From a virus, in the IMG/VR virus record IMGVR_UViG_3300032223_001135, positions 1-23,969 of that record: DNA of 23,969 nt; one strand, 5' to 3'. The position numbers were made by a program, and so were the translations under genes. The notes under the pieces were generated by a model, which saw nothing but the letters and a program-made list of their open reading frames with translations, made no database searches and was not told where the DNA came from. How positions within the stretch are numbered: the first letter of the stretch is position 1; every line of letters starts with the position of its first letter. Positions 7,291 through 13,988 of the stretch are shown one piece after another.

Positions 7291-8643
7291 ATGGCGTCGA
7301 ATCTCAAGCGTCTTCAGGAACGTGCAGCGGCTGTCGCCGCTCGGATGACCGAACTGTCCGGTGTCGAGGATCGCTCGGCCGAGCAGACCAAGGAACTCAT
7401 CTCGCTCGGCACCCAGGCCGACGACCTGAAGACCTCCCTCGAGTTCGAGGAGCGGATCGCTGCCAAGGAAGCCGAGCTGCGTGCGGTGGTCGAGAAGGCC
7501 GCCCCCGCCCCGGCCCCCGTGGCCGAAGTGGCCGCCAAGGTCGAGGACAAGAAGGTCGAGATTCGGTCGATCCAGCCCCATCACACGAGCCTGCGGGCGT
7601 TCAACGACGGCCCCGAGGCTGTCGAGAGTGCCTATCGCTGCGGCCGGTGGCTGCGGGCTCACATCTTCAAGAACGCCGAAGACCTCCGGTGGTGCAAGGA
7701 TCACGGCGTCGAGAACCGTGCTCTCGGTGAGAACAGCAACTCGGCCGGTGGCGCTCTCGTTCCCGAAGAGTTCGCGGCCCGCGTGATCCGGCTCGTCGAA
7801 AACTACGGCACCTTCGCGGCGAGCAACGTCGAGAAGGTGACGATGACCCGCGACACGATGATCATCCCGAAGCGTGTCACGGGCACCACGGCTTACTTCG
7901 TCGGCGAAGGCACCGCGGTGAGCGAGAGCGAGCCAACCTACTCGAACGTGCAGCTTATTGCCAAAAAATTGGCGTGCGGCACGAGGCTCTCGAGCGAGGT
8001 GGTGGAGGATGCTCTGGTGAGCATCGCTGACGCCGTTGCTGTTGAGTTCAGCACTTCGCTGGCTCTGAAGCAGGACATGTGCGGCTGGCTCGGTGACGGC
8101 ACTTCGGCCTACGGCGGAATCTACGGCGTGGTGCCGAAGGTCAACGACGGCACTCACACCGCTGGCGTTCTGACTGCCGGCACGGGCGCGACGGGTTTCG
8201 AGACCCTGACGGTGACCGACTTCATCAAGACCATCGGCAAGATGCCTCTCTATGCCCGTCAAGGGGCAGCTTGGTATATCTCGCCGGCCGGCTTCGCCGC
8301 GTCGATGGCTCGCCTCCGTTACGCGGCTGGCGGCAACACCGTCGAGCAGGTCGGCGGTGGCGTGAACGAGCAGTTCCTCGGCTATCCGGTGAACCTCGTG
8401 CACGTCATGGACGGCACGCTCGGCTCCGACCCAAGCAAGGTCAAGGTGCTCTTCGCGAACCTGGGCCTGTCCAGCATCTACGCCCGTCGCCGGGACTTCT
8501 CGGTGCGGATGTACGACCAAGTCTACGCCACGACCGACCAGCTCCTGCTCCAGGGCACGATGCGGTTCGATGTGGTTCACCACTCGCTGGGCGACAACAC
8601 GACCGCTGGCCCTGTGATTGCCCTCAAGACCGCGGCGTCGTGA
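7291..8643 (+). CDS. Major capsid protein, HK97 fold
   Basis: The 450-residue protein should form the icosahedral shell. Residues 1-145 are a scaffold-like delta domain: a predicted coiled coil (NLKRLQERAAAVAARMTEL, then Glu/Lys-rich helices) followed by an Ala/Pro linker (71-80). The capsid core begins near GGALVPEEF (153-161) and shows the usual pattern: ENYGTFAA, IIPKRVTG, TAYFVGEGTAV, KLACGTRLSSE, and a late GYPVNLV / RDFSVRMYDQ segment. The protease encoded just upstream is expected to remove the delta domain. The ATG at 7291 is preceded by AAGGAG at 7274-7279; the frame is open upstream to 7177 but that stretch does not look like family sequence. Confidence 0.95.
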   Translation: MASNLKRLQERAAAVAARMTELSGVEDRSAEQTKELISLGTQADDLKTSLEFEERIAAKEAELRAVVEKAAPAPAPVAEVAAKVEDKKVEIRSIQPHHTSLRAFNDGPEAVESAYRCGRWLRAHIFKNAEDLRWCKDHGVENRALGENSNSAGGALVPEEFAARVIRLVENYGTFAASNVEKVTMTRDTMIIPKRVTGTTAYFVGEGTAVSESEPTYSNVQLIAKKLACGTRLSSEVVEDALVSIADAVAVEFSTSLALKQDMCGWLGDGTSAYGGIYGVVPKVNDGTHTAGVLTAGTGATGFETLTVTDFIKTIGKMPLYARQGAAWYISPAGFAASMARLRYAAGGNTVEQVGGGVNEQFLGYPVNLVHVMDGTLGSDPSKVKVLFANLGLSSIYARRRDFSVRMYDQVYATTDQLLLQGTMRFDVVHHSLGDNTTAGPVIALKTAAS

Positions 8644-8683
8644 GCCTAACAACCAAAACCTCAAGGAAAGGAACCCCTAGACC

Positions 8684-9109
8684 ATGATTCACTCCCAGAT
8701 GGAGAAGGTTGTCGGCTCCGTGCCGACTGCGGTGGGCACGAGCGATGTGACCCTCACGATCGACACGATCGGCTATGACTACGCGAGCGTGACTGTCCTT
8801 CGGGCCAGCAACGCCTCGACGGTCTTCGCCAGCGCCCTGAAGATTCAGCAGTCGGACGACGGCACGGCCTACTCGGATGTGTCGGGCTTCGTCGGCGGCA
8901 CTGACTTCACGATTCCGGCCGTGACCGACACCGCGTCGGCGGCGATCGTGAAGCTGGATGTGAACACCCAGGCCCGCAAGCGTTACCTCAAGGTCACGGC
9001 GACCCCCGCGGTCAGCGTGAACACGATCGTGACGGCTCGGCTGTCTCGCGGCGAAAACGCCCCGTCGACTGCGTCCGAGGCTGGTGTCATCGGCTGGGTC
9101 AAGGGCTGA
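8684..9109 (+). CDS. Small beta-rich protein, probable capsid decoration or head structural protein
   Basis: I do not recognise a named family. The 141-residue protein is rich in Thr, Val, Ser and Ala with alternating hydrophobics typical of a beta sandwich (DVTLTIDTIGYDYASVTVL, LKIQQSDDGTAYSDV, RYLKVTATPAV). It has no Cys and no signal peptide. A purine-rich ribosome binding region (AAGGAAAGGA, 8663-8672) precedes the ATG. Placement directly after the major capsid gene is the usual position of decoration or head-fibre proteins, so a surface role is the best inference. If so, it is also a natural candidate substrate for the glycosyltransferase encoded next. Confidence 0.6.
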   Translation: MIHSQMEKVVGSVPTAVGTSDVTLTIDTIGYDYASVTVLRASNASTVFASALKIQQSDDGTAYSDVSGFVGGTDFTIPAVTDTASAAIVKLDVNTQARKRYLKVTATPAVSVNTIVTARLSRGENAPSTASEAGVIGWVKG

Positions 9110-9185
9110 TTCCCGAACTGCGGGACGGCCATGACGGCCGACAAAGGCGCATGGATGCGCGCCCGCTCCACACAAGGAGCGATCC
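9110..9185. other. Short intergenic spacer with small hairpins
   Basis: The spacer contains TCCCG/CGGGA (9111-9115 and 9121-9125) and GCGCA/TGCGC (9147-9151 and 9156-9160) stems, then AAGGAG (9174-9179) before the glycosyltransferase start. Neither stem is followed by a T run. They could weaken read-through or protect the upstream capsid message. Confidence 0.3.
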
Positions 9186-9914
9186 ATGCTGCTGAGAGTC
9201 GGAAACGTCGAAGCGGAAATCAAAGTCGCGGCGGTGATGAGCACCCCGCGACTTGGATTCACCGACAACTTCTTCTGCGTCTCGTCTGCCCTAGCCCCGC
9301 ATGGCATCAGTCCCGTTAAGGTGACGGGTGCCTTCTGGGGCCAGTGCCTTCAGCGGGCGATGGAACAGGTCATCGACGAAAACGATGTGATCCTGACCAT
9401 CGACTACGACACGGTCTTCAACGCGAAGACGGTCGAGGCGCTCCTGGCGTTGCTCATGCACTCTGGGTACGACGCCATCGCGCCGCTTCAGACCAAGCGA
9501 GAGGCGAATGCCGTGATGTTCGCCGTGTCCGGCACCGACGTTGAAGAGAAGACAACGGTTGACGGCTCGTTCTTCAAGAAGGTGGTTCAGCCGGTAGAGA
9601 CTGCCCACTTCGGCCTTACGTTCCTGCGAACCGCTGGCCTCAAGAAGATGAAGAAGCCCTGGTTCCTCGCCAAGGCGAATCCAGAGGGCGAGTGGACGGG
9701 CGGGCACGTTGACGAGGACATCGCCTTCTGGAAGTCGTGGGCGGCCTGTGGAAATACGCTGGGGATCGCCACGCATGTCAGCGTCGGCCACGCCGAACTG
9801 ATGGTGACATGGCCCTCAAGGAAGGCCGAGGGCGGCAAGGTGCAGCAGCACACGACTGAGTATTGGCTCAACGGCCAGAAGGCACCCGAGGACGCCTGGG
9901 GGCAAGTCCATTGA
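9186..9914 (+). CDS. Glycosyltransferase, GT-A fold (GT2-like)
   Basis: The 242-residue protein shows the pattern of a small nucleotide-sugar-dependent glycosyltransferase. It has an N-terminal beta strand (EIKVAAVMSTPRLGF), a helix before the DxD motif (ENDVILTIDYD, D73-Y-D75), a later acidic motif typical of the catalytic region (HVDEDIAFW, residues 175-182) and a possible metal-binding His202 (VGHAEL). There is no membrane segment, so it should act in the cytoplasm. AAGGAG lies 6 bases before the ATG. It lies between the probable decoration gene and the connector genes, which suggests that it modifies virion proteins, although DNA or host-surface glycans are also possible. Donor and acceptor cannot be read from the sequence. 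Confidence 0.8.
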   Translation: MLLRVGNVEAEIKVAAVMSTPRLGFTDNFFCVSSALAPHGISPVKVTGAFWGQCLQRAMEQVIDENDVILTIDYDTVFNAKTVEALLALLMHSGYDAIAPLQTKREANAVMFAVSGTDVEEKTTVDGSFFKKVVQPVETAHFGLTFLRTAGLKKMKKPWFLAKANPEGEWTGGHVDEDIAFWKSWAACGNTLGIATHVSVGHAELMVTWPSRKAEGGKVQQHTTEYWLNGQKAPEDAWGQVH

Positions 9915-10102
9915 AAATCCGCATCCTCCAGAACTTCGACTGCTACGAGAAGGGGCAAGTCTTCGAGGACTGGGCCGGCGGCATGTGCGACATCCTCATT
10001 CGCCGAGGGCTGATCGAAGAGGTCGAGACGGCCGAGGTTGTGCCCGAGGTGCTCGAGCGGGCGGAAATGGCCGTGAAGCACACACCGAAGAAGAGGCGAT
10101 AA
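9911..10102 (+). CDS. Small conserved phage protein between head genes
   Basis: A 63-residue protein beginning (M)KIRILQNFDCYEKGQVFEDW, resembling the short proteins often found beside head-tail connectors in siphophages (KIR.L..FD.Y..G, then a helix with ILIRRGLIEEV). The best start is TTG at 9911, whose TTGA overlaps the stop of the glycosyltransferase; the frame is open upstream to 9863 but that part is a shadow of the previous gene. The C-terminus is basic (KHTPKKRR). Function is unknown; a small head or connector-associated role is inferred from position. Confidence 0.65.
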   Translation: MKIRILQNFDCYEKGQVFEDWAGGMCDILIRRGLIEEVETAEVVPEVLERAEMAVKHTPKKRR

Positions 10103-10744
10103 ATGGACACGATTATCTTCGGCACGCCGCAGAACCCGACTCCGACGATCACGCCGTTTCGCAGTCTTCGGCGAATCACGAACCCGTCGGTGGAGCCGGT
10201 CAGCTTGCAGTTTGCCAAGCAGCACGCCCGCGTCGATACGGAGACGGACGATCTCTACATTCAGTCGCTGATCTCGGTGGCGAGGCAGTATGTCGAGGAT
10301 GTCCTCGACATCACGATCTGCACCACGGTCTGGGAGGTCAAGTACGACCTGTTCCCGATCTGGGCGATCATCCTGCCGCGGCTGCCGATGCAGGACAAGG
10401 AGATTACGGTGACGTACCGCACGGGCGACGGCACCTACGGCACGCTCTTGAGCGCGAACGGCAACTTCCAAGTGGACGCGAGCGTCCTGCCTGGACGCAT
10501 CTACCCGCTCTGGGCCAGCTCGTGGCCGGCGACTCGAGGTGACGAGAACTCTGTGACCGTCCGCTACACGGCGGGCTACGGCGATGACGGGCAGTCTGCG
10601 CCACCGATTGTGAAACACCTCATTCTGCTCCTTGTCGGCCACTGGTACGACACTCGCCAGCCGGCCGTCACAGGGGCACCCCAGTCGGTGCCGCAGACAT
10701 TTGAAACGCTTCTGGCTGCGGCCAGCCAAGGAGTCTACCGATGA
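10103..10744 (+). CDS. Head-tail connector, gp6-like
   Basis: The 213-residue protein probably forms the connector ring under the portal. Residues 30-70 carry the family pattern (EPVSLQFAKQHARVDTETDDLYIQSLI, helix ISVARQYVEDVLDI), followed by a beta region ending in VTVRYTAGYGDD and a C-terminal helix IVKHLILLLVGHWYDTR. This is the arrangement of HK97 gp6/YqbG-type and phiE125 gp8-type proteins. The ATG abuts the preceding TAA, and its ribosome binding site (AAGAGG) lies inside the upstream gene. Confidence 0.85.
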   Translation: MDTIIFGTPQNPTPTITPFRSLRRITNPSVEPVSLQFAKQHARVDTETDDLYIQSLISVARQYVEDVLDITICTTVWEVKYDLFPIWAIILPRLPMQDKEITVTYRTGDGTYGTLLSANGNFQVDASVLPGRIYPLWASSWPATRGDENSVTVRYTAGYGDDGQSAPPIVKHLILLLVGHWYDTRQPAVTGAPQSVPQTFETLLAAASQGVYR

Positions 10745-11070
10745 CCGTTCGTGCCCGTATCGACATCGACACCGTGTACCACGACGCCTCCGATACGTCG
10801 CTGACGATCGGGAACTTGGCGGAGCACCTCTCCCCTGCCCTGACGACGGCCCAGACGATCGATGCGAGCGTCGGCACGGCTGCGGTGCAGATCGTCGGCG
10901 CGACCCCGCTTTCGACGCTGGTTGTGAAGAATACGGGCTCAAGCGTCCTGCGGCTGGCTGGCAGCATCAACGTCTCTGCCGGCCGGCTGGCCGTCCTGCC
11001 GGTGACGGCGACGATCACGGTATCGGCTCCGTCTGGATCAGGCACATACACCGCCCTCTGGATGGGGTGA
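10741..11070 (+). CDS. Hypothetical small beta-rich structural protein
   Basis: Not recognised. The 109-residue protein starts at an ATGA overlap with the connector gene. It is made of short hydrophobic strands rich in Thr, Val, Ala and Ser (VVKNTGSSVLRLAGSINVS, VTATITVSAPSGSGTYTAL) and has no Cys. Its place among head-tail joining genes suggests a virion or assembly protein. It shares only general composition with the beta-rich protein at 8684-9109, so I do not call them paralogs. Confidence 0.6.
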   Translation: MTVRARIDIDTVYHDASDTSLTIGNLAEHLSPALTTAQTIDASVGTAAVQIVGATPLSTLVVKNTGSSVLRLAGSINVSAGRLAVLPVTATITVSAPSGSGTYTALWMG

Positions 11071-11073
11071 GCC

Positions 11074-11394
11074 ATGATTAACTCTGGCGCGATGCGCGAG
11101 CGGGTGACAATCCAGAAGCCCGTGGATCAGCAGAGCGCGTTCGGCGAGACAACCCTGACCTGGGTGGACGAGGCCACGGTCTACGCAAGCGTCATGGGCG
11201 TCAGGGCCGCCGACTACTTCGCCGCACAGCAGGCCGGCGTGCTCGTGACGCACCGCATTCGCATTCGCTTCTTTCCAGGCATCACGCATCAGCACAGGCT
11301 GATCTGGCGAGACCGCGTGATGGAGATTTCCAGCGTCCTTGAGCGAGAGGCTCGCTCTATCCATGAGATACTGGCGAGGGAGGACGCGACATGA
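11074..11394 (+). CDS. Head closure / head-tail adaptor protein
   Basis: The 106-residue protein has the opening typical of SPP1 gp16-like/HK97 head-closure proteins (GAMRERVTIQKPV, then FGETTLTWVDEATVYASV). The middle has the usual helix (VRAADYFAAQQAGV), and strands RIRIRFFPGI and RLIWRDRVMEI follow. Length and position after the connector fit. It closes the DNA exit after packaging and offers the binding surface for the tail. Confidence 0.87.
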   Translation: MINSGAMRERVTIQKPVDQQSAFGETTLTWVDEATVYASVMGVRAADYFAAQQAGVLVTHRIRIRFFPGITHQHRLIWRDRVMEISSVLEREARSIHEILAREDAT

Positions 11395-12128
11395 TTACGC
11401 AAGGGCAGGGATCGCCGCGGTCGTTCGGCGGAAGCACCGGAAAGTCGCTCGCCGAGGGTTTTGTCACGGTAAAGACGGCTGGCATCCGCGAGCTGGCAGA
11501 GGAATTGCAGATGCTCGCCGCCAAGATGGGCGAGCCGAAGGCACTCGAGGATGCCGTCAAGAAGGCGGCCGAGCACATTCGACGGGGGTATCGGTCAAAA
11601 GTCGGGAACGTCACCGGAAACCTGCGAAAGTCCGTCAGGATCAAGACTAAGACGTATGACGCAGCGACTGTAGCGATTGTCGGCCCGTGGCAGTCTGGAA
11701 ACGCAGGCAGCCGAGAGGGCGCAGAATCGGGGAACGCGGCATGGTTGGTCGAGTTCGGTACGGATCGGCGCAAGCCTGGAACAAAAGGCCGGCGGACGTA
11801 TCTCAATGTCCATCAGATGATCAACGGGAAGATGCGGCGGCACTCGTCGGCGAACAATCAGCAGTTCGCGAACATGGCGAAGGGCTACTACTTCCTCATG
11901 GGAAGCATTAACGAGGCCACTCGGCAGGCGGCCATGGGCAAGGGCTATCCGCACGACTTCGGCTACACAGACGGCAAGATGCATCCCGTCACGCTGCACC
12001 CAGGCGAGGACTACGGCGCGATGCCGGCAAGACACGCGATGGAGCAGACGATCGGCGAGCAGCAGACCGCCGTGTTCAACACGCTCAAGGCGGCCATCGA
12101 AAACACGCTGGCGAGGCTTACGCAGTGA
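11391..12128 (+). CDS. HK97 gp10-like neck/tail-completion protein with internal insertion
   Basis: Of 245 residues, 30-100 carry the gp10 pattern: GIRELAEELQMLAAKMG, helix ALEDAVKKAAEHIRRGYRSK, TGNLRKSV and a beta strand ending VAIVGPW. WLVEFGTD (118-125) and PARHAMEQT (212-220) are normally close together, but here about 85 residues separate them (QMINGKMRRHSS, YYFLMGSINEATRQ). The protein is therefore longer than typical members. It overlaps the head-closure gene at ATGA and the next gene at GTGA. The family call is good; what the insertion does is unknown. Confidence 0.8.
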   Translation: MITQGQGSPRSFGGSTGKSLAEGFVTVKTAGIRELAEELQMLAAKMGEPKALEDAVKKAAEHIRRGYRSKVGNVTGNLRKSVRIKTKTYDAATVAIVGPWQSGNAGSREGAESGNAAWLVEFGTDRRKPGTKGRRTYLNVHQMINGKMRRHSSANNQQFANMAKGYYFLMGSINEATRQAAMGKGYPHDFGYTDGKMHPVTLHPGEDYGAMPARHAMEQTIGEQQTAVFNTLKAAIENTLARLTQ

Positions 12129-12550
12129 TCATCTCCCCCGAGAAGCACGTTTTTCAGAGGCTGATCACCACGCCAGGGGTGGCGCGGCTCGTCGGTTTTC
12201 AGGTCTACCCGATTGCAGTGCCCAAAAATGCCGCATTGCCGTTCTGCGTCTACAAGCGAAACAACATCTCCCGAGATGCCGCATTCGTCGGCCCTCTGTA
12301 TCAGCCAGTGGTGAGCCTTCAGATTGCCTCGTGGGCTCTGTATTACGACGCAGCACGCGAACTGGCAGACGAGGTGCGGCTAGCTCTGGATGGCCGCATT
12401 GGCACCCTGTCGGGCGTTACAATAAGTGATATACGGCTCGTGTCTGAGACAGACGACTATCTAGACCCCGCAGCCGTGGGAGCGCAACTCCCGCCCGCAT
12501 ACGAGGTTCGACAACTATTTCAGATTCGGTGGTCAGAGGCCACTGAATAA
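12125..12550 (+). CDS. Tail terminator/completion protein, DUF3168-like
   Basis: A 141-residue protein starting with GTG that overlaps the previous stop (GTGA). The pattern VFQRLITTPGVARLVGFQVYP, PFCVYKRNN, and then VVSLQIASWALYYDAARELADEVRLAL is that of DUF3168-type tail completion proteins, which cap the tail tube and join it to the head. The end (YEVRQLFQIRW) gives the usual final strand. Position between gp10-like and tail-tube genes agrees. Confidence 0.8.
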   Translation: MIISPEKHVFQRLITTPGVARLVGFQVYPIAVPKNAALPFCVYKRNNISRDAAFVGPLYQPVVSLQIASWALYYDAARELADEVRLALDGRIGTLSGVTISDIRLVSETDDYLDPAAVGAQLPPAYEVRQLFQIRWSEATE

Positions 12551-12574
12551 GACTTTAGCGCAAGGAGGCGCACT

Positions 12575-12907
12575 ATGGCCGGTGTTGCTGCGATGGGAAT
12601 TTCGGTGGTCTATTCGGGGATCACCGTCACCGCTACGAGCTTCAATGTCAGCGATCAGGTCGACAACGCCGACGGCTCGCACCTCGGGATCGCCCCTGGC
12701 GGTCGCCGCGAGTACGTTCCCACGTTCGTGCAGCGCGAGGTTTCTTGCGACTATATCTCCACCACCATCATCACGAATCAGACTGGCTCCATCAGCATCT
12801 CGGGGAACGGCATTTCCTTCACGGGCAATGCAACGCTCACCGCGTCATCCATCGGTGGCCAGTTGGGCGACCTTGTCAAGGGCAGCATCACTTGGCGGGT
12901 GGCCTAA
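12575..12907 (+). CDS. Small tail-tube-like protein, copy 1
   Basis: The 110-residue protein is beta-rich (GISVVYSGITVTATSFNVS, SISISGNGISFTGNATLTAS) and ends GDLVKGSITW. A strong AAGGAGG (12562-12568) lies 6 bases before the ATG, suggesting high expression as for a tube subunit. It resembles the next gene in its MAG...A.G start, in a central G/VPT segment and in its ending (GELVRGSLRF), so the two look like paralogs. Tail-tube identity is inferred from position before the assembly chaperones and from this pattern. Confidence 0.6.
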   Translation: MAGVAAMGISVVYSGITVTATSFNVSDQVDNADGSHLGIAPGGRREYVPTFVQREVSCDYISTTIITNQTGSISISGNGISFTGNATLTASSIGGQLGDLVKGSITWRVA

Positions 12908-12927
12908 CGCCCTGGAGGTGACCCGAC

Positions 12928-13293
12928 ATGGCCGGGGCCACCGCACAGGGCGCGACTTTTTCATTTCTGTCGTTCAGCGGCAAGCTGACCGGCATCTCCG
13001 TGGAGATGCCGACAGCAGAGGTCACCAACATGACCGCCGCATCGGACAGTCTCGGATACACCTTTATGGTGCCGACCGGAGAACAGACCGGCGGCACCAT
13101 AACGGTGGACTTTCTCACGATCAACGCCGACCCTTGGACGTTCGTGAAGAAAGTCGGCACTCTCACGTTCACATCTGCCGGCTACACCGTCAGCCGTCGG
13201 GTGATCTGCGAATCGGCGTCCGTGAGCGCCCAGGCCGGCGAGCTTGTTCGCGGCTCTCTTCGTTTTCTTATAACTGATTATCAGGGCACATAG
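12928..13293 (+). CDS. Small tail-tube-like protein, copy 2
   Basis: A 121-residue beta-rich protein (GISVEMPTAEVTNMTA, GGTITVDFLTI, GTLTFTSAGYTVSRR, then GELVRGSLRF). The GGAGGTG at 12914-12920 is a strong ribosome binding site. It is a likely paralog of the gene just upstream. Phage major tail proteins of this size class end in a strand like this one, and its place directly before the G/T chaperones is the normal site of the major tail protein. Which of the two copies builds the tube, or whether both do, cannot be told. Confidence 0.62.
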   Translation: MAGATAQGATFSFLSFSGKLTGISVEMPTAEVTNMTAASDSLGYTFMVPTGEQTGGTITVDFLTINADPWTFVKKVGTLTFTSAGYTVSRRVICESASVSAQAGELVRGSLRFLITDYQGT

Positions 13294-13337
13294 TCGGCAG
13301 GATGCCGCAACTGGGTCACTTTCTGGAGCACACCGCA

Positions 13338-13709
13338 ATGGCACTTGACCGCAAAAGCATCCTGGCAGCCGACGACGTTCGCAAGGAGAAGATCGCCGTA
13401 CCCGAGTGGAAGGGCGATGTGTTTCTTCGCGTTCTCACCGGAACCGACCGCGACAGGTTCGAGGAGTCCTACGCCGACCAGAAGATGAAGTCGTTCCGCA
13501 TTCGCTTCCTTCTGCTCGCGCTGTGCGACGAGGATGGCGAGCGCCTCTTCAGCGACGACGAGGCCGACATCCTCGGCAAGAAGTCGTCCGTCGTGATCAA
13601 TCGCCTCTTTGAGGCCGGCTGGAAGCTGAACGCCTTCACGCAGGAGGCAGTGGATGCCTTGGGGGAAGATTCCGAAGCCGCCCCGAGCGGAGGTTCTACT
13701 TCCGCCTAG
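13338..13709 (+). CDS. Tail assembly chaperone, G-like
   Basis: A 123-residue protein that probably binds the tape measure during tail assembly. It starts (M)ALDRKSILAADDVRKEKIAVPEW, a pattern common to siphophage G-type chaperones, followed by LRVLTGTDRDRFEESY and a helical second half. The tail of the protein (AAPSGGSTSA) is a low-complexity linker. I chose the ATG at 13338 with GGAG 10 bases upstream; a start at 13302 would add 12 unrelated residues. Near its end, GGGGGAA at 13661-13667 could direct a fraction of ribosomes to the -1 frame to make the G-T fusion. Confidence 0.82.
   Translation: MALDRKSILAADDVRKEKIAVPEWKGDVFLRVLTGTDRDRFEESYADQKMKSFRIRFLLLALCDEDGERLFSDDEADILGKKSSVVINRLFEAGWKLNAFTQEAVDALGEDSEAAPSGGSTSA
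13661..13667 (+). promoter_or_regulatory. Candidate -1 ribosomal frameshift site
   Basis: GGGGGAA is read in the G frame as ..G GGG GAA. A -1 slip re-pairs fully in the P site (GGG) and partly in the A site (GGA). Small stems lie downstream (CCGC/GCGG at 13678-13681 and 13687-13690; GCGGA/TCCGC at 13687-13691 and 13701-13705, mutually exclusive). The -1 frame is open from 13613, past the G stop at 13709, to 13984. Confidence 0.68.
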
Positions 13710-13984
13710 CGGCCACGCTGGGCATGAGCGTCAAGCGGCTGTTGCAGGAGGTCGACAGCGCGGAGATAGCCGAGTGGTACGCATACGATCAGAGGTGGCC
13801 GCTGCCTGACTCATGGGGTCAAACGGCCAGACTGTGTCGAGTGATCATGGCGTCGTCTGGGAACTACAAGAAGCACGACATCCCAGACGAATCCGCGTTC
13901 ATTCCGACTGCGGTCAAGCCGGAGCAGACGGACGCTCAGATCATGGCCGAGATGATGAAGTTAACCAAGCCAATTCAGGGATGA
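13667..13984 (+). CDS. Tail assembly chaperone T extension, made by -1 frameshift from G
   Basis: The -1 frame read from the slippery site continues as a T-like domain: RRFYFRLAATLGMSVKRLL, then DSAEIAEWYAYDQRW. This is the usual start of the T part in siphophages, and it begins before any start codon in its frame. The ATG at 13724 lies inside this conserved stretch and has no good ribosome binding site, so independent initiation there is unlikely. The fusion would be about 110 residues of G plus 105 residues of T. The end is helical (QTDAQIMAEMMKLTKP). It lies directly before the tape measure gene, as expected. Confidence 0.75.
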   Translation, partial: RFRSRPERRFYFRLAATLGMSVKRLLQEVDSAEIAEWYAYDQRWPLPDSWGQTARLCRVIMASSGNYKKHDIPDESAFIPTAVKPEQTDAQIMAEMMKLTKPIQG

Positions 13985-13988
13985 ATCG

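Noticed and set aside
7267-8664. 465-residue open frame on the - strand opposite the capsid gene
   Set aside because: It mirrors a strong + strand gene in GC-rich DNA, has no ribosome binding site or recognisable domain, and its composition is that of a codon shadow.
9587-10942. 451-residue open frame on the - strand
   Set aside because: It crosses four supported + strand genes, is Arg/Ser-rich and low in complexity, and has no family pattern.
13724-13984. Independent T gene starting at the ATG at 13724
   Set aside because: T-type sequence extends upstream of this ATG in the same frame and no good ribosome binding site is present; frameshift fits better.
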